Assembly: GCA_017656165.1 (NCBI GenBank) | Contig: JACDOL010000001.1 | Location: 28,493 to 92,492, forward strand | Direction of reading: 5' to 3' | DNA from: Desulfotomaculum sp. | GTDB taxonomy: Bacteria > Bacillota > Desulfotomaculia > Desulfotomaculales > Desulfohalotomaculaceae | DNA: 64,000 bases | In this document: positions 37,923 to 47,691 of the stretch, in pieces | How positions within the stretch are numbered: position 1 is the first letter of the stretch | Layout of the letters: every line of letters begins with the position of its first letter | Notes under the pieces: model-generated | What the model was told of the DNA's origin: nothing | The model's input: only the letters and a program-made list of their open reading frames with translations | The model's database searches: none | Program-made: the position numbers and the translations under genes

Positions 37923-38694
37923 TGATTCAATACTGCAGCCGCAGGCGAAAAAACGTTTGTTCATTGGCCTCTTAGCAGGCAGCATGTTTGCTGTGCTGGC
38001 ATTGGCAGGCTTATTTTACTATTTGATATCTCACCCGACAACGCTGCTGCAGCAGATACTATTAATAGTATTGATTGGAGCTATATTGGTAACAATGGTA
38101 GCAGTTGCATTCGGTATTGGTGGGATTGTGCTTACCATTTGGCTGGCTAAAACAATCACTCCCCTGCAGCCGTTAATGAGGGTAGCCATCAACCTGCTGT
38201 TCCCGGTGGCTATTGCCCTGGGTAAGATATTTAAGATTGATACTGATAAAATTAAGCGATCGTTTATAGAAGTTAATAACCAGCTGGTGCGTACCAGGGA
38301 GTTAAAAGTGAAACCAACTGAACTTCTAGTGCTGGCACCGCACTGCCTGCAGAAAAGCAGCTGTCCTCATAAGATTACTACCAATTTAAACAACTGTAAA
38401 AGATGCGGCGGCTGCCCTGTAGATAAACTGCTGGCAATCAGGGAAAAGTGGGGGGTAAATGTTGGACTGGCTACGGGGGGTACGTTGGCCCGAAAATACG
38501 TAAAGGAATACCGTCCCAAGGCAGTTGTGGCCATAGCTTGTGAGAGGGATCTAGCCAGCGGTATACAAGATTCCAGTCCCCTGCCTGTCCTTGGAGTTCT
38601 TAACGAACGTCCCTTTGGACCCTGCTTCAATACTCAAATATCCATTACTCGAGTAGAAGCGGCCATAAGATATTTTATAGAGGTGGAATATTAA
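37915..38694 (+). CDS. DUF116 family membrane protein with Cys cluster
   Basis: 259 residues. Two hydrophobic segments (about residues 20-45 and 50-85) are followed by a cytoplasmic domain with a Cys-rich motif, APHCLQKSSCPHK and NNCKRCGGCPVDKL (about residues 142-170), and later IACERD and GPCFNT cysteines, suggesting a metal or Fe-S site. The family is called DUF116; function is unknown. Start is GTG at 37915 within the end of fmt, and the stop abuts rsmB, so it is embedded in a translation-related operon, as in related clostridia. Confidence 0.82.
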   Translation: MISDSILQPQAKKRLFIGLLAGSMFAVLALAGLFYYLISHPTTLLQQILLIVLIGAILVTMVAVAFGIGGIVLTIWLAKTITPLQPLMRVAINLLFPVAIALGKIFKIDTDKIKRSFIEVNNQLVRTRELKVKPTELLVLAPHCLQKSSCPHKITTNLNNCKRCGGCPVDKLLAIREKWGVNVGLATGGTLARKYVKEYRPKAVVAIACERDLASGIQDSSPLPVLGVLNERPFGPCFNTQISITRVEAAIRYFIEVEY

Positions 38695-40053
38695 ATGACA
38701 AATGTTACAGCCAGGGAGATGGCTTTACAAGCATTAAAAGCCGTGGAAGAAGACGGGGCTTATGCAAACCTGGCTATAAATAATATATTAGAAAAGTACC
38801 AGCCCGGGAAGCTTGACCGGGCTTTTGCTACAGAATTAACTTATGGCACTCTTAGAACATTGAATACCCTAGACTGGGTAATATCCAGATTTGTAAAACA
38901 GCCTTTAGCAGTACAAACGGTATGGGTTCGGAACATATTAAGAATGGGAACTTACCAGCTGCTTTATTTGGATAAGGTTCCCGCTGCTGCCGCTTGCAAC
39001 GAAGCTGTGGAACTGGCAAAAAAATATGCTCACAGCGGTGTTGTAAAATTTGTAAACGGGGTTCTGCGAAATATAACCCGCAATCTTGATAAAATTCAAT
39101 ACCCTGATTTAGAAAGCGACCCTGTGGCTCATATTTCACTGAAATACTCTCATCCCAGCTGGATGGTGGAAAGATGGCTGAAAGATTTTGGTTTGGAAGA
39201 AACTATAAATCTTTGTAAGGCCAACAACGAGCCTCCGCCCAATACAGTTAGAACAAATACACTGCGCATTACCAGGAATGACCTGATAGAAAAATTGGCG
39301 CAGGAAGGAGTAGAAGCAGAAAAAACCAAGTATGTAAACGAGGGTCTAAACCTAAAGGGTTTTTTATCCTACCGTTCATTACAATCTTTTAAGGAAGGGC
39401 TGTTTCAAGTTCAAGATGAAAGTTCTATGCTGGTAGCCCATGCTCTAAACCCTGCCCATGGATCCAGGGTAATTGATGCCGCTGCAGCTCCCGGCGGTAA
39501 AACTACTCATATTGCTCAATTAATGGAAAATACAGGAACTGTTTTGGCTTTTGATGTTCGTGAACACAAAATAAAACTTATCAATGAAAACTGCTCTCGC
39601 TTGGGAATAACTAATGTTAAGGCTATGGTTAATGATGCCCGTCAAATTCCTGCCAAGTTTCATAACTGGGCAGATTATGTACTTCTTGATGCCCCATGCT
39701 CCGGGCTGGGTGTACTGCGCCGCCGGGCAGATGTCAGGTGGCGAAAAGAAGCCTACCAAATTTCTGCCATTGTAAAACTGCAAAAAGAAATGCTGGAAAG
39801 TGTATCCCGGTGTGTACGCCCCGGTGGTGTACTGCTGTACAGTACATGCACCATTACCGAAGAAGAAAATCTTGGGCAGATAAAATCTTTTTTAGAAAAA
39901 CATAGTGAATTTATATTAGAAGATTTAACTCCTTTTTTGCCTGCTGATTTAATTAATGAACCCGGGGCGAGCCGGGGGTACGTCCAGCTTTTACCGCACT
40001 TACATGGGACGGATGGTTTCTTTATAGCCCGGATGAGAAAAAAAGGATTTTAA
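38695..40053 (+). CDS. rsmB: 16S rRNA (cytosine-967-C5)-methyltransferase
   Basis: 452 residues. An N-terminal NusB-like RNA-binding domain (residues 1-140, AREMALQALKAVEEDGAYANL) is followed by the m5C methyltransferase with DAAAAPGGKTTH, DAPCSGLGVLRRR (catalytic Cys region) and YSTCTITEEEN. The NusB fusion distinguishes it from the rsmF-like gene at the left of the window. The ATG follows the DUF116 stop without a gap. Confidence 0.94.
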   Translation: MTNVTAREMALQALKAVEEDGAYANLAINNILEKYQPGKLDRAFATELTYGTLRTLNTLDWVISRFVKQPLAVQTVWVRNILRMGTYQLLYLDKVPAAAACNEAVELAKKYAHSGVVKFVNGVLRNITRNLDKIQYPDLESDPVAHISLKYSHPSWMVERWLKDFGLEETINLCKANNEPPPNTVRTNTLRITRNDLIEKLAQEGVEAEKTKYVNEGLNLKGFLSYRSLQSFKEGLFQVQDESSMLVAHALNPAHGSRVIDAAAAPGGKTTHIAQLMENTGTVLAFDVREHKIKLINENCSRLGITNVKAMVNDARQIPAKFHNWADYVLLDAPCSGLGVLRRRADVRWRKEAYQISAIVKLQKEMLESVSRCVRPGGVLLYSTCTITEEENLGQIKSFLEKHSEFILEDLTPFLPADLINEPGASRGYVQLLPHLHGTDGFFIARMRKKGF

Positions 40054-40097
40054 TAAGAAAAAAAGAATTTACTTTAATTGCTGAAGAGGCGGTAGTT

Positions 40098-41138
40098 ATG
40101 AATAAAGTAAATCTAATGAACCTGGACCAGAAACAAATGGAAGAGTTTTTGCTGAATATAGGTGAACAGCCATATCGAGGCAGGCAGATTTGCCAGTGGG
40201 TATTACAGAAAGGTGTTAAAAATTTTTCTGATATGACTAACCTGTCAAAACAACTGCGTCAAAAGCTGGCCGGGCTGGCAGAACTGGGAGGAGTAGAAAT
40301 TCTGGCCAAGCAGGAGTCAAGAGAAGGAAATACAGTAAAATACCTCTTTGGGTACCCTGACGGGCAGGCGGTAGAAAGTGTATTGATGCTGCATTCTTAC
40401 GGCAGTACAGCATGTGTATCTACCCAGGTGGGGTGTCGTATGGGCTGTCGTTTTTGTGCTTCTACCCTGGGGGGAATGGTAAGAGATTTATCTTCCGGGG
40501 AAATTTATGACCAGGTGCTGGCTATTCAAAAAGATACAGGGAAGCGGGTGAGCCATATAGTATTGATGGGTAGTGGTGAACCGCTTGATAATTATGATAA
40601 CTCAATAAAGTTTATAAAAAACATTACCGCTCCTTACGGTTTAAATATCAGTGCCCGCCATATAACCTTGAGTACATGCGGTATAGTTCCGGGAATTAAA
40701 AAGCTGGCACGGGAAAATTTTCCCATAACTTTAGCTGTCTCACTCCATGCTCCCAATAACAAGCTCCGTGACCATTTAATGCCTGTTAATAAAAAATATC
40801 CTCTTGAAGAACTTATACCTGCCTGCAGGGAATATGCTGATTTTACCGGCAGGAGAATTACTTTTGAATATTCGTTAATTAGAGATGTCAATGACCGGGA
40901 AAAATACGCTGAGCAGTTGGGGAATTTGCTAAAAGGCCTGCTGTGTCATGTCAACCTCATCCCGGTCAATCCTGTTAAAGAACGGGACTTTCACCGGTCC
41001 AGTTGGAAAAACATTCTGAGATTTAAAAAGTTATTAGAAAAGTATGGGATTAATTCTACAATTAGAAAAGAAATGGGTTCTGATATTGATGCTGCATGCG
41101 GTCAGCTGAGGCGAAAGGTAATCTTAAACAGCAAATAA
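40098..41138 (+). CDS. rlmN: Dual-specificity 23S rRNA/tRNA adenine-C2 methyltransferase (radical SAM)
   Basis: 346 residues. Radical SAM cluster motif CRMGCRFCAST (about residues 113-123) and GSGEPLDNYDNSIKF are conserved; the catalytic cysteines of the ping-pong mechanism are expected in CVSTQVGC and near the end in GSDIDAACGQL. It methylates A2503 of 23S rRNA and A37 of some tRNAs in known homologues. GAGGCGG precedes the ATG. Confidence 0.94.
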   Translation: MNKVNLMNLDQKQMEEFLLNIGEQPYRGRQICQWVLQKGVKNFSDMTNLSKQLRQKLAGLAELGGVEILAKQESREGNTVKYLFGYPDGQAVESVLMLHSYGSTACVSTQVGCRMGCRFCASTLGGMVRDLSSGEIYDQVLAIQKDTGKRVSHIVLMGSGEPLDNYDNSIKFIKNITAPYGLNISARHITLSTCGIVPGIKKLARENFPITLAVSLHAPNNKLRDHLMPVNKKYPLEELIPACREYADFTGRRITFEYSLIRDVNDREKYAEQLGNLLKGLLCHVNLIPVNPVKERDFHRSSWKNILRFKKLLEKYGINSTIRKEMGSDIDAACGQLRRKVILNSK

Positions 41139-41164
41139 GTGTATTATATAAAGAGGTGAAAACT

Positions 41165-41944
41165 GTGGGCCTCTTTTTCGGCTTGGAAGGAAATCTGGAA
41201 AGATATATCGAGGGCTTTTTTAAAGGTAAATTTAAAGGACGGGTACAGCCGGTAGAGATAGCAAAACAGCTGTACCGGGAAATGAGTAAAAACCGCCGCG
41301 TAAGTATAAGTAAAATATACGTTCCTAATGAGTATAAAGTTCAGCTTCATCCCGATGACTGGAAGAATATGGAATCTTATACTGACCTTATCGTTTTAGA
41401 GCTAAAGGATTATCTGGCACAAAAAGCGCAGGAGAAAGAACTGGTTCTGGTTGGATCACCAGTGATAGAAATAGAAAAAAATTCAGACATAGTGCCGGGG
41501 GAAGTTAAAGTAAATGCTTATTTTGGTGAAGCCATACCAGTAAATAGAGAATTAATCCGCCAGGAACATAAACAAAAGAAACAGGAAGCCGCTAAGCAGA
41601 ATACAATACTCTTTAAACCAATTAAAGAAGTTAACTCTTCAGCGGATAAAAATAAGATTTACCGGCTGCAGGTAAAAGAAGGACGGGATGCAGGAAATGA
41701 GTTTATACTTAGGGATTACCGGATGGTTATTGGCAGGCGGGATACTTGTGACATTGTAATAAAAGATCCCAGTGTATCTAGACGGCATGCCGTGCTGGAT
41801 TCCCATGACAAACAATATATTCTAACAGATTTAAACAGCACCAATGGAACTTACGTTAATGGGCTTAAAATAACTAAAAAAGTTCTGGAACCAGGAGATG
41901 TTATCACTCTCGGAACCACTAAATGCGTATTTAAGGTGGATTAA
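41165..41944 (+). CDS. DUF3662 and FHA domain protein (FhaA-like)
   Basis: 259 residues. The N-terminal DUF3662 domain (residues 1-125, GLFFGLEGNLERYIEGFFKG, VQPVEIAKQLYREM) is the region that binds partner kinases or pseudokinases in actinobacterial FhaA. The C-terminal FHA domain has MVIGRRDTCDIVI, SVSRRHAVL and DLNSTNGTYVNG, all phosphothreonine-binding positions intact. Start is GTG at 41165 with AGAGGTG upstream; the longer frame from 41096 overlaps rlmN. First gene of the kinase and cell-wall cluster. Confidence 0.88.
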   Translation: MGLFFGLEGNLERYIEGFFKGKFKGRVQPVEIAKQLYREMSKNRRVSISKIYVPNEYKVQLHPDDWKNMESYTDLIVLELKDYLAQKAQEKELVLVGSPVIEIEKNSDIVPGEVKVNAYFGEAIPVNRELIRQEHKQKKQEAAKQNTILFKPIKEVNSSADKNKIYRLQVKEGRDAGNEFILRDYRMVIGRRDTCDIVIKDPSVSRRHAVLDSHDKQYILTDLNSTNGTYVNGLKITKKVLEPGDVITLGTTKCVFKVD

Positions 41945-41946
41945 AA

Positions 41947-42450
41947 ATGCTTACAATGTTCCTTACGGTGTTGAGATTTTTAATTTTAGGGATACTTTAT
42001 TTATTTATTTTTAAAATTATAATTTTTATTTTTGACGATTTGCGCCAATCATCAGATGTGACCACAAATAGAGCTGAGATGGGCCAGGGTGAAGTTGAAA
42101 ACCAGGCTGTGTTAGTTGTGATTACCAGCACGGATAATGAATTTCTGCCCGGAACCCGGGTATATCTGAGAAATAAAATTCTGTTAGGAAGAAGTCCTGA
42201 CAGCGATATAAAAATAAATGATAAATTTGTATCTTCAGAACATGCCGTCATCAGTTACCGTAATGGTCAGTACTGGATTGAAGATCTGAACAGCTTAAAT
42301 GGAACATATTTAAACGGAACTAAATTAAATGAACCTGCCGTGCTTGCTGATGGGGACAGGCTGCGCGTTGGTGGAGTCAGTTTTGAATTTGTGAGGTGGG
42401 CTTATGCAGTGGAGCCTGATAACAGAAATAGGGTTGGTCAGGAAGGATAA
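41947..42450 (+). CDS. FHA domain protein with N-terminal membrane anchor (FhaB-like)
   Basis: 167 residues. One hydrophobic segment (residues 3-28) precedes a linker and an FHA domain (about residues 75-150) with LLGRSPDSDIKI, FVSSEHAVI and DLNSLNGTYLNG. The arrangement mirrors FhaB/FipA of actinobacteria, a kinase substrate linked to cell division. It begins 2 bases after the DUF3662 gene, and its last 47 bases overlap the phosphatase gene. Confidence 0.85.
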   Translation: MLTMFLTVLRFLILGILYLFIFKIIIFIFDDLRQSSDVTTNRAEMGQGEVENQAVLVVITSTDNEFLPGTRVYLRNKILLGRSPDSDIKINDKFVSSEHAVISYRNGQYWIEDLNSLNGTYLNGTKLNEPAVLADGDRLRVGGVSFEFVRWAYAVEPDNRNRVGQEG

Positions 42451-43117
42451 TGAAGACAATATACTGGCATGCCCTGATATTGGCCTGTTTGTGGTTGCAG
42501 ATGGTATGGGCGGCCACCAGGCAGGAGAGGTAGCCAGCCATGAGGCATTGTTGTGCCTGGAAAAAGAAATACGCAGAATGCTCCCTCATTCTAATAACCT
42601 GGGAGAGATGATGGTTAAAGCTATGCACCGGGCTAATAAACACGTTTACGATTTAGCAAAACAAGATTCTGCCCTTAGCGGTATGGGAACAACAGTAACT
42701 GCATGTATGATAGTAAACCAGGAAGTTATAGTGGCTCATGTGGGAGACAGCAGGGCTTATTTATTAAGGGACAATAATATTATGCAAGTTACCAATGACC
42801 ACTCACTGGTGGGTGAGTTAATAAAAAACGGCAGTATCACAGAAGAACTGGCACAAATACATCCTAAACGAAATGTTTTAACTCAAGCAGTGGGTGTATC
42901 GCCAACCCTCAATGTAGATTTATACAAAATCGCCCTGCAGGATAACGACAGGCTGCTTTTGTGTACTGATGGCCTTACTAATCATTTAAAGAAAAATGAG
43001 ATTTACCAAATTGTAAATGAATCGCGTAACCTTGATGAAGCAGTGAAAAGTCTAGCAAATGCTGCACTGGAGCAGGGTGGAACTGACAATGTTTCTATTA
43101 TTTTAATTGAATTATAA
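42404..43117 (+). CDS. PP2C-family serine/threonine phosphatase (PrpC/Stp type)
   Basis: 237-residue metal-dependent phosphatase. Metal-binding motifs are complete: GLVRKDNEDN, FVVADGMGGHQAGE, VAHVGDSRAYLL, LLCTDGLTNHL and GGTDNVSIIL. It should reverse the action of the PASTA kinase encoded downstream. The ATG lies within the preceding FHA gene, an unusually long overlap of 47 bases, suggesting tight co-translation. Confidence 0.92.
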   Translation: MQWSLITEIGLVRKDNEDNILACPDIGLFVVADGMGGHQAGEVASHEALLCLEKEIRRMLPHSNNLGEMMVKAMHRANKHVYDLAKQDSALSGMGTTVTACMIVNQEVIVAHVGDSRAYLLRDNNIMQVTNDHSLVGELIKNGSITEELAQIHPKRNVLTQAVGVSPTLNVDLYKIALQDNDRLLLCTDGLTNHLKKNEIYQIVNESRNLDEAVKSLANAALEQGGTDNVSIILIEL

Positions 43118-43130
43118 CGGGAGGCTGTTC

Positions 43131-44414
43131 ATGAACGGCTTAAAAGCCAAGTTCAGGCGTAAAGAACGTGAGCTTCTTTTATACAGCACTCTTTTCCAGC
43201 TGACAGGCATAATAATTTTATATTTGAGTGGGGAACTGCAGGGAACAGCAACGGTTATTTGGGCTTTTGTTATTACCTCAGGTGCCGCCCTGGGTTACTT
43301 CCTGGTAAGCCATTACTGGCAGTCAAACGGTTATAAGGCAGATGTCTATCTTCTGCCCATCATCTCTATTTTAACGGCCACTGGACTGGTATTTTTACTC
43401 CGTCTTCACCCGCTTTATGCTGTTAAGCAGTTTTTCTGGCTGCTGGTGGCTTTGGCAGTTTTGGTCCTAATTACCACATTGCTGAGAAATTATTATCTAA
43501 TGTCAGATTACAAGTATATTTACTCGCTGCTGGGGATTGTACTGCTGCTGCTGCCGATTTTCTTTGGCAAAGAGCAGGGCGGCTCACGGAGCTGGCTGGA
43601 TTTTTCACTGTTTCAAGTTCAAACATCAGAATTTGTAAAAATACTCCTGGTACTGTTTTTAGCTTCTTATCTTGCTGAAAATAAAAGGATGCTGTCAATG
43701 GGAAGTAATATGCTGTTTGGTGTCCCCATTCCGGGAGTTAAGGAATGGGGTCCTATGGCTGCTATGTGGGTTGTAGCTTTAATTTTACTGGTCTTTCAGC
43801 GGGATCTTGGCACAGCTCTGATTTATTTTTGTACCTTTCTATGTATGCTTTATATGGCAACAGCCCGTATCTTTTATGTTATGTTCGGCTTAATTATATT
43901 TTTACTTGGAGCCCTTACCAGTTATCATATATTCCATCATGTTCGTGAAAGAGTTGACATATGGCTCAACCCGTGGCCTTATTTTGAGACATCAGGCTAC
44001 CAAGTAATTCAATCTCTTTTTGCCATAGGTAGTGGGGGTATTCTTGGATCTGGATTGGGAGCAGGCAGGCCGGAACTGATACCAGCGGTGCATACCGATT
44101 TTATTTTTGCAGCGGTATGTGAGGAGATGGGGCTTCTAGGCGGGCTGGGGTTAATTATACTGTTTATTTTATTTGTTTACCGGGGCTTTAAAACTGCCCT
44201 TAAATCAGAAGATGATTTTTCTGTTTTATTGGCTGCAGGACTTACTTCTCTAATGGGTCTACAGGTATTTATAATAATATCAGGGGTAATTAAACTGCTG
44301 CCCCTTACAGGAGTAACGCTGCCGTATGTAAGCTACGGGGGAAGCTCTTTGGTTGCAAACTTTATACTGTTGGGTTTACTATTGAATGTTTCACATAGAG
44401 GCGGTATTGATTGA
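43131..44414 (+). CDS. FtsW/RodA/SpoVE family peptidoglycan glycosyltransferase
   Basis: 427-residue SEDS membrane protein with about ten hydrophobic segments. Landmarks are GGSRSWLDFSLFQVQTSEFVK, QRDLGTALIYF, GLGAGRPELIPAVHTDFIFA and the C-terminal TGVTLPYVSYGGSSLVAN. SEDS proteins polymerise lipid II together with a class B PBP, and the next gene encodes one. ATG at 43131 has GGGAGG 7 bases upstream; the longer frame at 43107 overlaps the phosphatase. Whether it acts in division, elongation or sporulation is not decided by sequence. Confidence 0.92.
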   Translation: MNGLKAKFRRKERELLLYSTLFQLTGIIILYLSGELQGTATVIWAFVITSGAALGYFLVSHYWQSNGYKADVYLLPIISILTATGLVFLLRLHPLYAVKQFFWLLVALAVLVLITTLLRNYYLMSDYKYIYSLLGIVLLLLPIFFGKEQGGSRSWLDFSLFQVQTSEFVKILLVLFLASYLAENKRMLSMGSNMLFGVPIPGVKEWGPMAAMWVVALILLVFQRDLGTALIYFCTFLCMLYMATARIFYVMFGLIIFLLGALTSYHIFHHVRERVDIWLNPWPYFETSGYQVIQSLFAIGSGGILGSGLGAGRPELIPAVHTDFIFAAVCEEMGLLGGLGLIILFILFVYRGFKTALKSEDDFSVLLAAGLTSLMGLQVFIIISGVIKLLPLTGVTLPYVSYGGSSLVANFILLGLLLNVSHRGGID

Positions 44415-45802
44415 TGAAAAGTAATGTTCGTAAGATTGGGTATTTTTTGCTGGCATTGTTGACTATCTTACTGCTGTACCTATCTTACATTAAGCTGGAG
44501 AAAGGACCATCGCTGGCCGCTCATCCCAAGAACCAGCGCATAGTAGAGCAGGTAAATAAAACAAGCCGTGGAAGCATATTTGACAGAAACGGTATTGTGC
44601 TTGCAGAGTCGCGGCAGGCAAACGGTCAGTGGATTAGATATTATCCTTGGAAAGATGAGTTTTGTCATTTAATAGGATATACATCAAAAAAGTATGGTTC
44701 AGCTGGACTGGAGGCTGCTTATGCAGACTGGCTGCTGGGCTTAACTGACGAGGGAAAATTTATTAATTTTTTTCGAAAAGCGTTGGGAAAAGAACCTGCG
44801 GGACAGGACTTACATCTGACCCTAGATGCAGGTATACAGCACCTGGCTTATGAACTGCTGGCCAAGACAGGCAGGCCTGGTGCAGCAGTGGTTATCGACC
44901 CGAGCAGTGGAGCTATCCTAGCCGCTGTTTCTCAGCCTTCATTTGATCCAAATAATTTGGAAAATGAGTGGAAAGCATTAATTAATAATCATTCTTCACC
45001 ATTATTAAACAGGGCCTTTCAGGGAGCATATCCTCCTGGTTCGGTAATGAAACTTGTCACCGCTGCCGGGGCGCTGTCCGCAGGGTACATGGGGAATGAA
45101 ATATATCAATGTCCTGGTTATATAATAATAGATGGATATAAATTAACTGATATCAAACCCCATGGTAATATAAATTTAACAGATGCCATAGCTTTAAGCT
45201 GCAATACCGTGTTTGCTGAGCTGGGGCTAAATATGGGAAAGCATCATTTTGTTCAGACAGCCCAAAAATTTGCATTTAATAAGAATCTTGGTTTACCCCT
45301 TGAGCATCGTCCCAGCACGATATCAAAAGATGAAACTATTAGCAGGCTGGAATTAGCACAGGCGGCCATAGGCCAGGGTGAACTTTTAGTCAGTCCCCTG
45401 CACATGGCACTGGTGGCATCAGCTGTAGCCAATGACGGTGTTATGATGCAGCCGTACCTGGTGCAGGAAATAAAAGGACCTGGTGAGAAAAGTATTTTTC
45501 GTCATAAGCCTAAAGCTTTGCAGCGAGCAGCCACCGCTGAAATATCTCAATTTATCCGCCAGGCTATGATTTCTTCAGTTGAGAGGGGAACGGGAGTAAA
45601 TGCTCGTATAAAAGGAATAACTGTAGCTGGTAAAACGGGTACTGCTGAAAATGAACACGGCCTCCCACATGCCTGGTTTGTCGGTTTTGCTCCTGCACAA
45701 AAGCCGCGAGTCGCAGTAGCGGTTATAGTCGAGAATGGCGGTTCAGGTGGTGCTGCAGCAGCACCCATCGCAAAACAGCTGATATTAGAGGCATTGAGGT
45801 GA
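44414..45802 (+). CDS. Class B penicillin-binding protein (PbpA-like transpeptidase)
   Basis: 462 residues. A single N-terminal membrane anchor (about residues 9-27) is followed by the short PBP dimerisation module (RGSIFDRNGIVLAES) and the transpeptidase domain with SxxK in PPGSVMKLV, SxN in LSCNTVFAE and KTG in VAGKTGTAEN. It crosslinks peptidoglycan as partner of the SEDS protein upstream. The ATG overlaps the previous stop (TGATG). It is short, like mycobacterial PbpA rather than FtsI or SpoVD, and has no PASTA domain. Confidence 0.92.
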   Translation: MKSNVRKIGYFLLALLTILLLYLSYIKLEKGPSLAAHPKNQRIVEQVNKTSRGSIFDRNGIVLAESRQANGQWIRYYPWKDEFCHLIGYTSKKYGSAGLEAAYADWLLGLTDEGKFINFFRKALGKEPAGQDLHLTLDAGIQHLAYELLAKTGRPGAAVVIDPSSGAILAAVSQPSFDPNNLENEWKALINNHSSPLLNRAFQGAYPPGSVMKLVTAAGALSAGYMGNEIYQCPGYIIIDGYKLTDIKPHGNINLTDAIALSCNTVFAELGLNMGKHHFVQTAQKFAFNKNLGLPLEHRPSTISKDETISRLELAQAAIGQGELLVSPLHMALVASAVANDGVMMQPYLVQEIKGPGEKSIFRHKPKALQRAATAEISQFIRQAMISSVERGTGVNARIKGITVAGKTGTAENEHGLPHAWFVGFAPAQKPRVAVAVIVENGGSGGAAAAPIAKQLILEALR

Positions 45803-45809
45803 AGTGGTA

Positions 45810-47675
45810 ATGATGGGCAAACTATTAGGTAACCGTTATGAAATATTAGAAAAATTAGGCGGCGGGGGAATGTCTGTTGTTTATAAAGCTAAAGATAAAT
45901 TTTTAAACCGCCTTGTAACTGTTAAAGTTCTGCGGCATGAATTTGTATCTGATAATGATTTTATTAGAAGGTTTCGCCGGGAAGCCCAGGCCGTAGCCAG
46001 CTTATCGCATCCTAATATCGTTAATATTCATGATGTAGGGCAGGAAGATGATACCCATTATTTAGTTATGGAGTATATTGATGGGGATAATTTAAAAAAT
46101 TTTATGCGGAGTAACCCTGATCTTCCTATAGAAAAAGTTATAAACATAATAAGACAAGTTTGTGATGCCCTGCAGCATGCACATGAAAATAATATTGTCC
46201 ACAGGGATGTTAAACCGCAAAATATATTAATTACAAGAGACCAGCGGGTAAAATTAACGGATTTCGGCATTGCCCTGGAAGCCAGTACCGGCACAATATC
46301 TAATACACAAACAGTTATGGGCTCTGTTCATTATATTTCTCCTGAGCAGGCTAAAGGTATCACCCCGGGACCACAGTCAGACATTTACTCGCTGGGTGTA
46401 GTGCTGTATGAAATGCTGACCGGAGAGCTGCCTTTTAAAGGTGAAGGCCCGGTGGCAGTGGCTTTAAAACATATACAAGAACAGCCGGAACTTCCCAGTA
46501 AAATAAATCCTGCTCTTTCCAAGGACTTAGAACGTGTTGTAATGAAGGCAATGTCAAAAGAACCTCAAAATCGCTACCAGTCTGCTAAGCAGTTTAATTA
46601 TGACCTCCAGCAGGTAATGGGAATGAATATAAAAGATGCTGATGAGGATTATGCTACCCAGGTGCTGCCCGGCAGTTTTCAACCCGATGACGATATAGAA
46701 GATCAGGAAGATGAAAGTAAGCCTCAGAAGTCCAAGAAGGCGCTTAGGTTGGTTATATTGGCTTCACTGCTGTTGTTGAGCCTGTTAAGTGGAGCGGCCC
46801 TGGCTTTGTTTAATTTTTTAAATGTCCCGGAAGTAGAAGTACCAGATGTTCAGGGACTTGTTGCAGAGGATGCCAGGGTAGTATTGAATAATGTGGGACT
46901 TAAATCAGAAATGGAAAAAGTATATAACAATGAAGTGGAAGAGGGCCGGGTAATAGCCCAAGATCCTGAGCCGGATAAAAAAGTAAAACAGGGACGCACG
47001 GTAAAACTCAAGGTGAGCCTGGGGCCAGAATTAAATACTCTCCCAGACGTGCGCAATCAAACTTTAAGTGATGCCAAAATTATTCTGCACAATGCAGGTT
47101 TTAACAAATATAAACATGAAGAAAAGTTTAGTGAAGAAGTTGAAGCTGGTATTGTGATAGGTCAGGAACCGCTGCCAGGGGAATACCCTAAAGGTACAAA
47201 CGTTAAATTAATAGTAAGCAAGGGACCTGAGAAAAAGCCAGTACCTATGCCTAAATTAATTGGTTTGTATTTTGAAGGAGAAGGGGAGAAAGCTAAAGAA
47301 TTATTAGCAAAGTTTAATTTGATCCCTGAGTCTATAGAATATCAGCAGAGCAGCTCATATCTGCCTGGACAGGTTATAAGCCAGAACCCACCAGCAGGTA
47401 CGGACATAAATAAAGGAACAGGTGTCTCCCTGGTAATAAGTGAAGGGCCTGGACCGCCCATACGGGGTGCTGAGGTTCGTGCTGACATTCCTTCTGATGG
47501 TAAAGAACACCAGCTAAAAATATTTGTTCATGACATCAGGGGGTTGGAAGATCCTGTTTATATAAGTACTCATTCACCGGGTGAGGTAGTTGTAAAAACA
47601 ATTAATTACTACGGCACTGCTGTTATTGAAGTATATATTGACGACCAGCTGGTAAGGAAAAGAGAACTATTTTAA
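45810..47675 (+). CDS. PASTA-domain serine/threonine protein kinase (PrkC/PknB type)
   Basis: 621 residues. The cytoplasmic kinase domain (about 8-275) has GGGGMSVVYKAKD, VKVLRHEF, HRDVKPQNILI, DFGIA and the APE-like SPEQ. A basic/acidic juxtamembrane linker leads to one membrane segment (about residues 312-334), then three extracellular PASTA repeats (about 340-545) that bind peptidoglycan fragments, and a C-terminal Ig-like 70 residues also seen in Bacillus PrkC. It senses cell-wall state, germination or growth in relatives. ATG at 45810 has GAGGTG 8 bases upstream. Probable substrates include the two FHA proteins and RsgA, as inferred from the operon and relatives. Confidence 0.94.
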   Translation: MMGKLLGNRYEILEKLGGGGMSVVYKAKDKFLNRLVTVKVLRHEFVSDNDFIRRFRREAQAVASLSHPNIVNIHDVGQEDDTHYLVMEYIDGDNLKNFMRSNPDLPIEKVINIIRQVCDALQHAHENNIVHRDVKPQNILITRDQRVKLTDFGIALEASTGTISNTQTVMGSVHYISPEQAKGITPGPQSDIYSLGVVLYEMLTGELPFKGEGPVAVALKHIQEQPELPSKINPALSKDLERVVMKAMSKEPQNRYQSAKQFNYDLQQVMGMNIKDADEDYATQVLPGSFQPDDDIEDQEDESKPQKSKKALRLVILASLLLLSLLSGAALALFNFLNVPEVEVPDVQGLVAEDARVVLNNVGLKSEMEKVYNNEVEEGRVIAQDPEPDKKVKQGRTVKLKVSLGPELNTLPDVRNQTLSDAKIILHNAGFNKYKHEEKFSEEVEAGIVIGQEPLPGEYPKGTNVKLIVSKGPEKKPVPMPKLIGLYFEGEGEKAKELLAKFNLIPESIEYQQSSSYLPGQVISQNPPAGTDINKGTGVSLVISEGPGPPIRGAEVRADIPSDGKEHQLKIFVHDIRGLEDPVYISTHSPGEVVVKTINYYGTAVIEVYIDDQLVRKRELF

Positions 47676-47691
47676 CCACCGGAGGTTAAAT

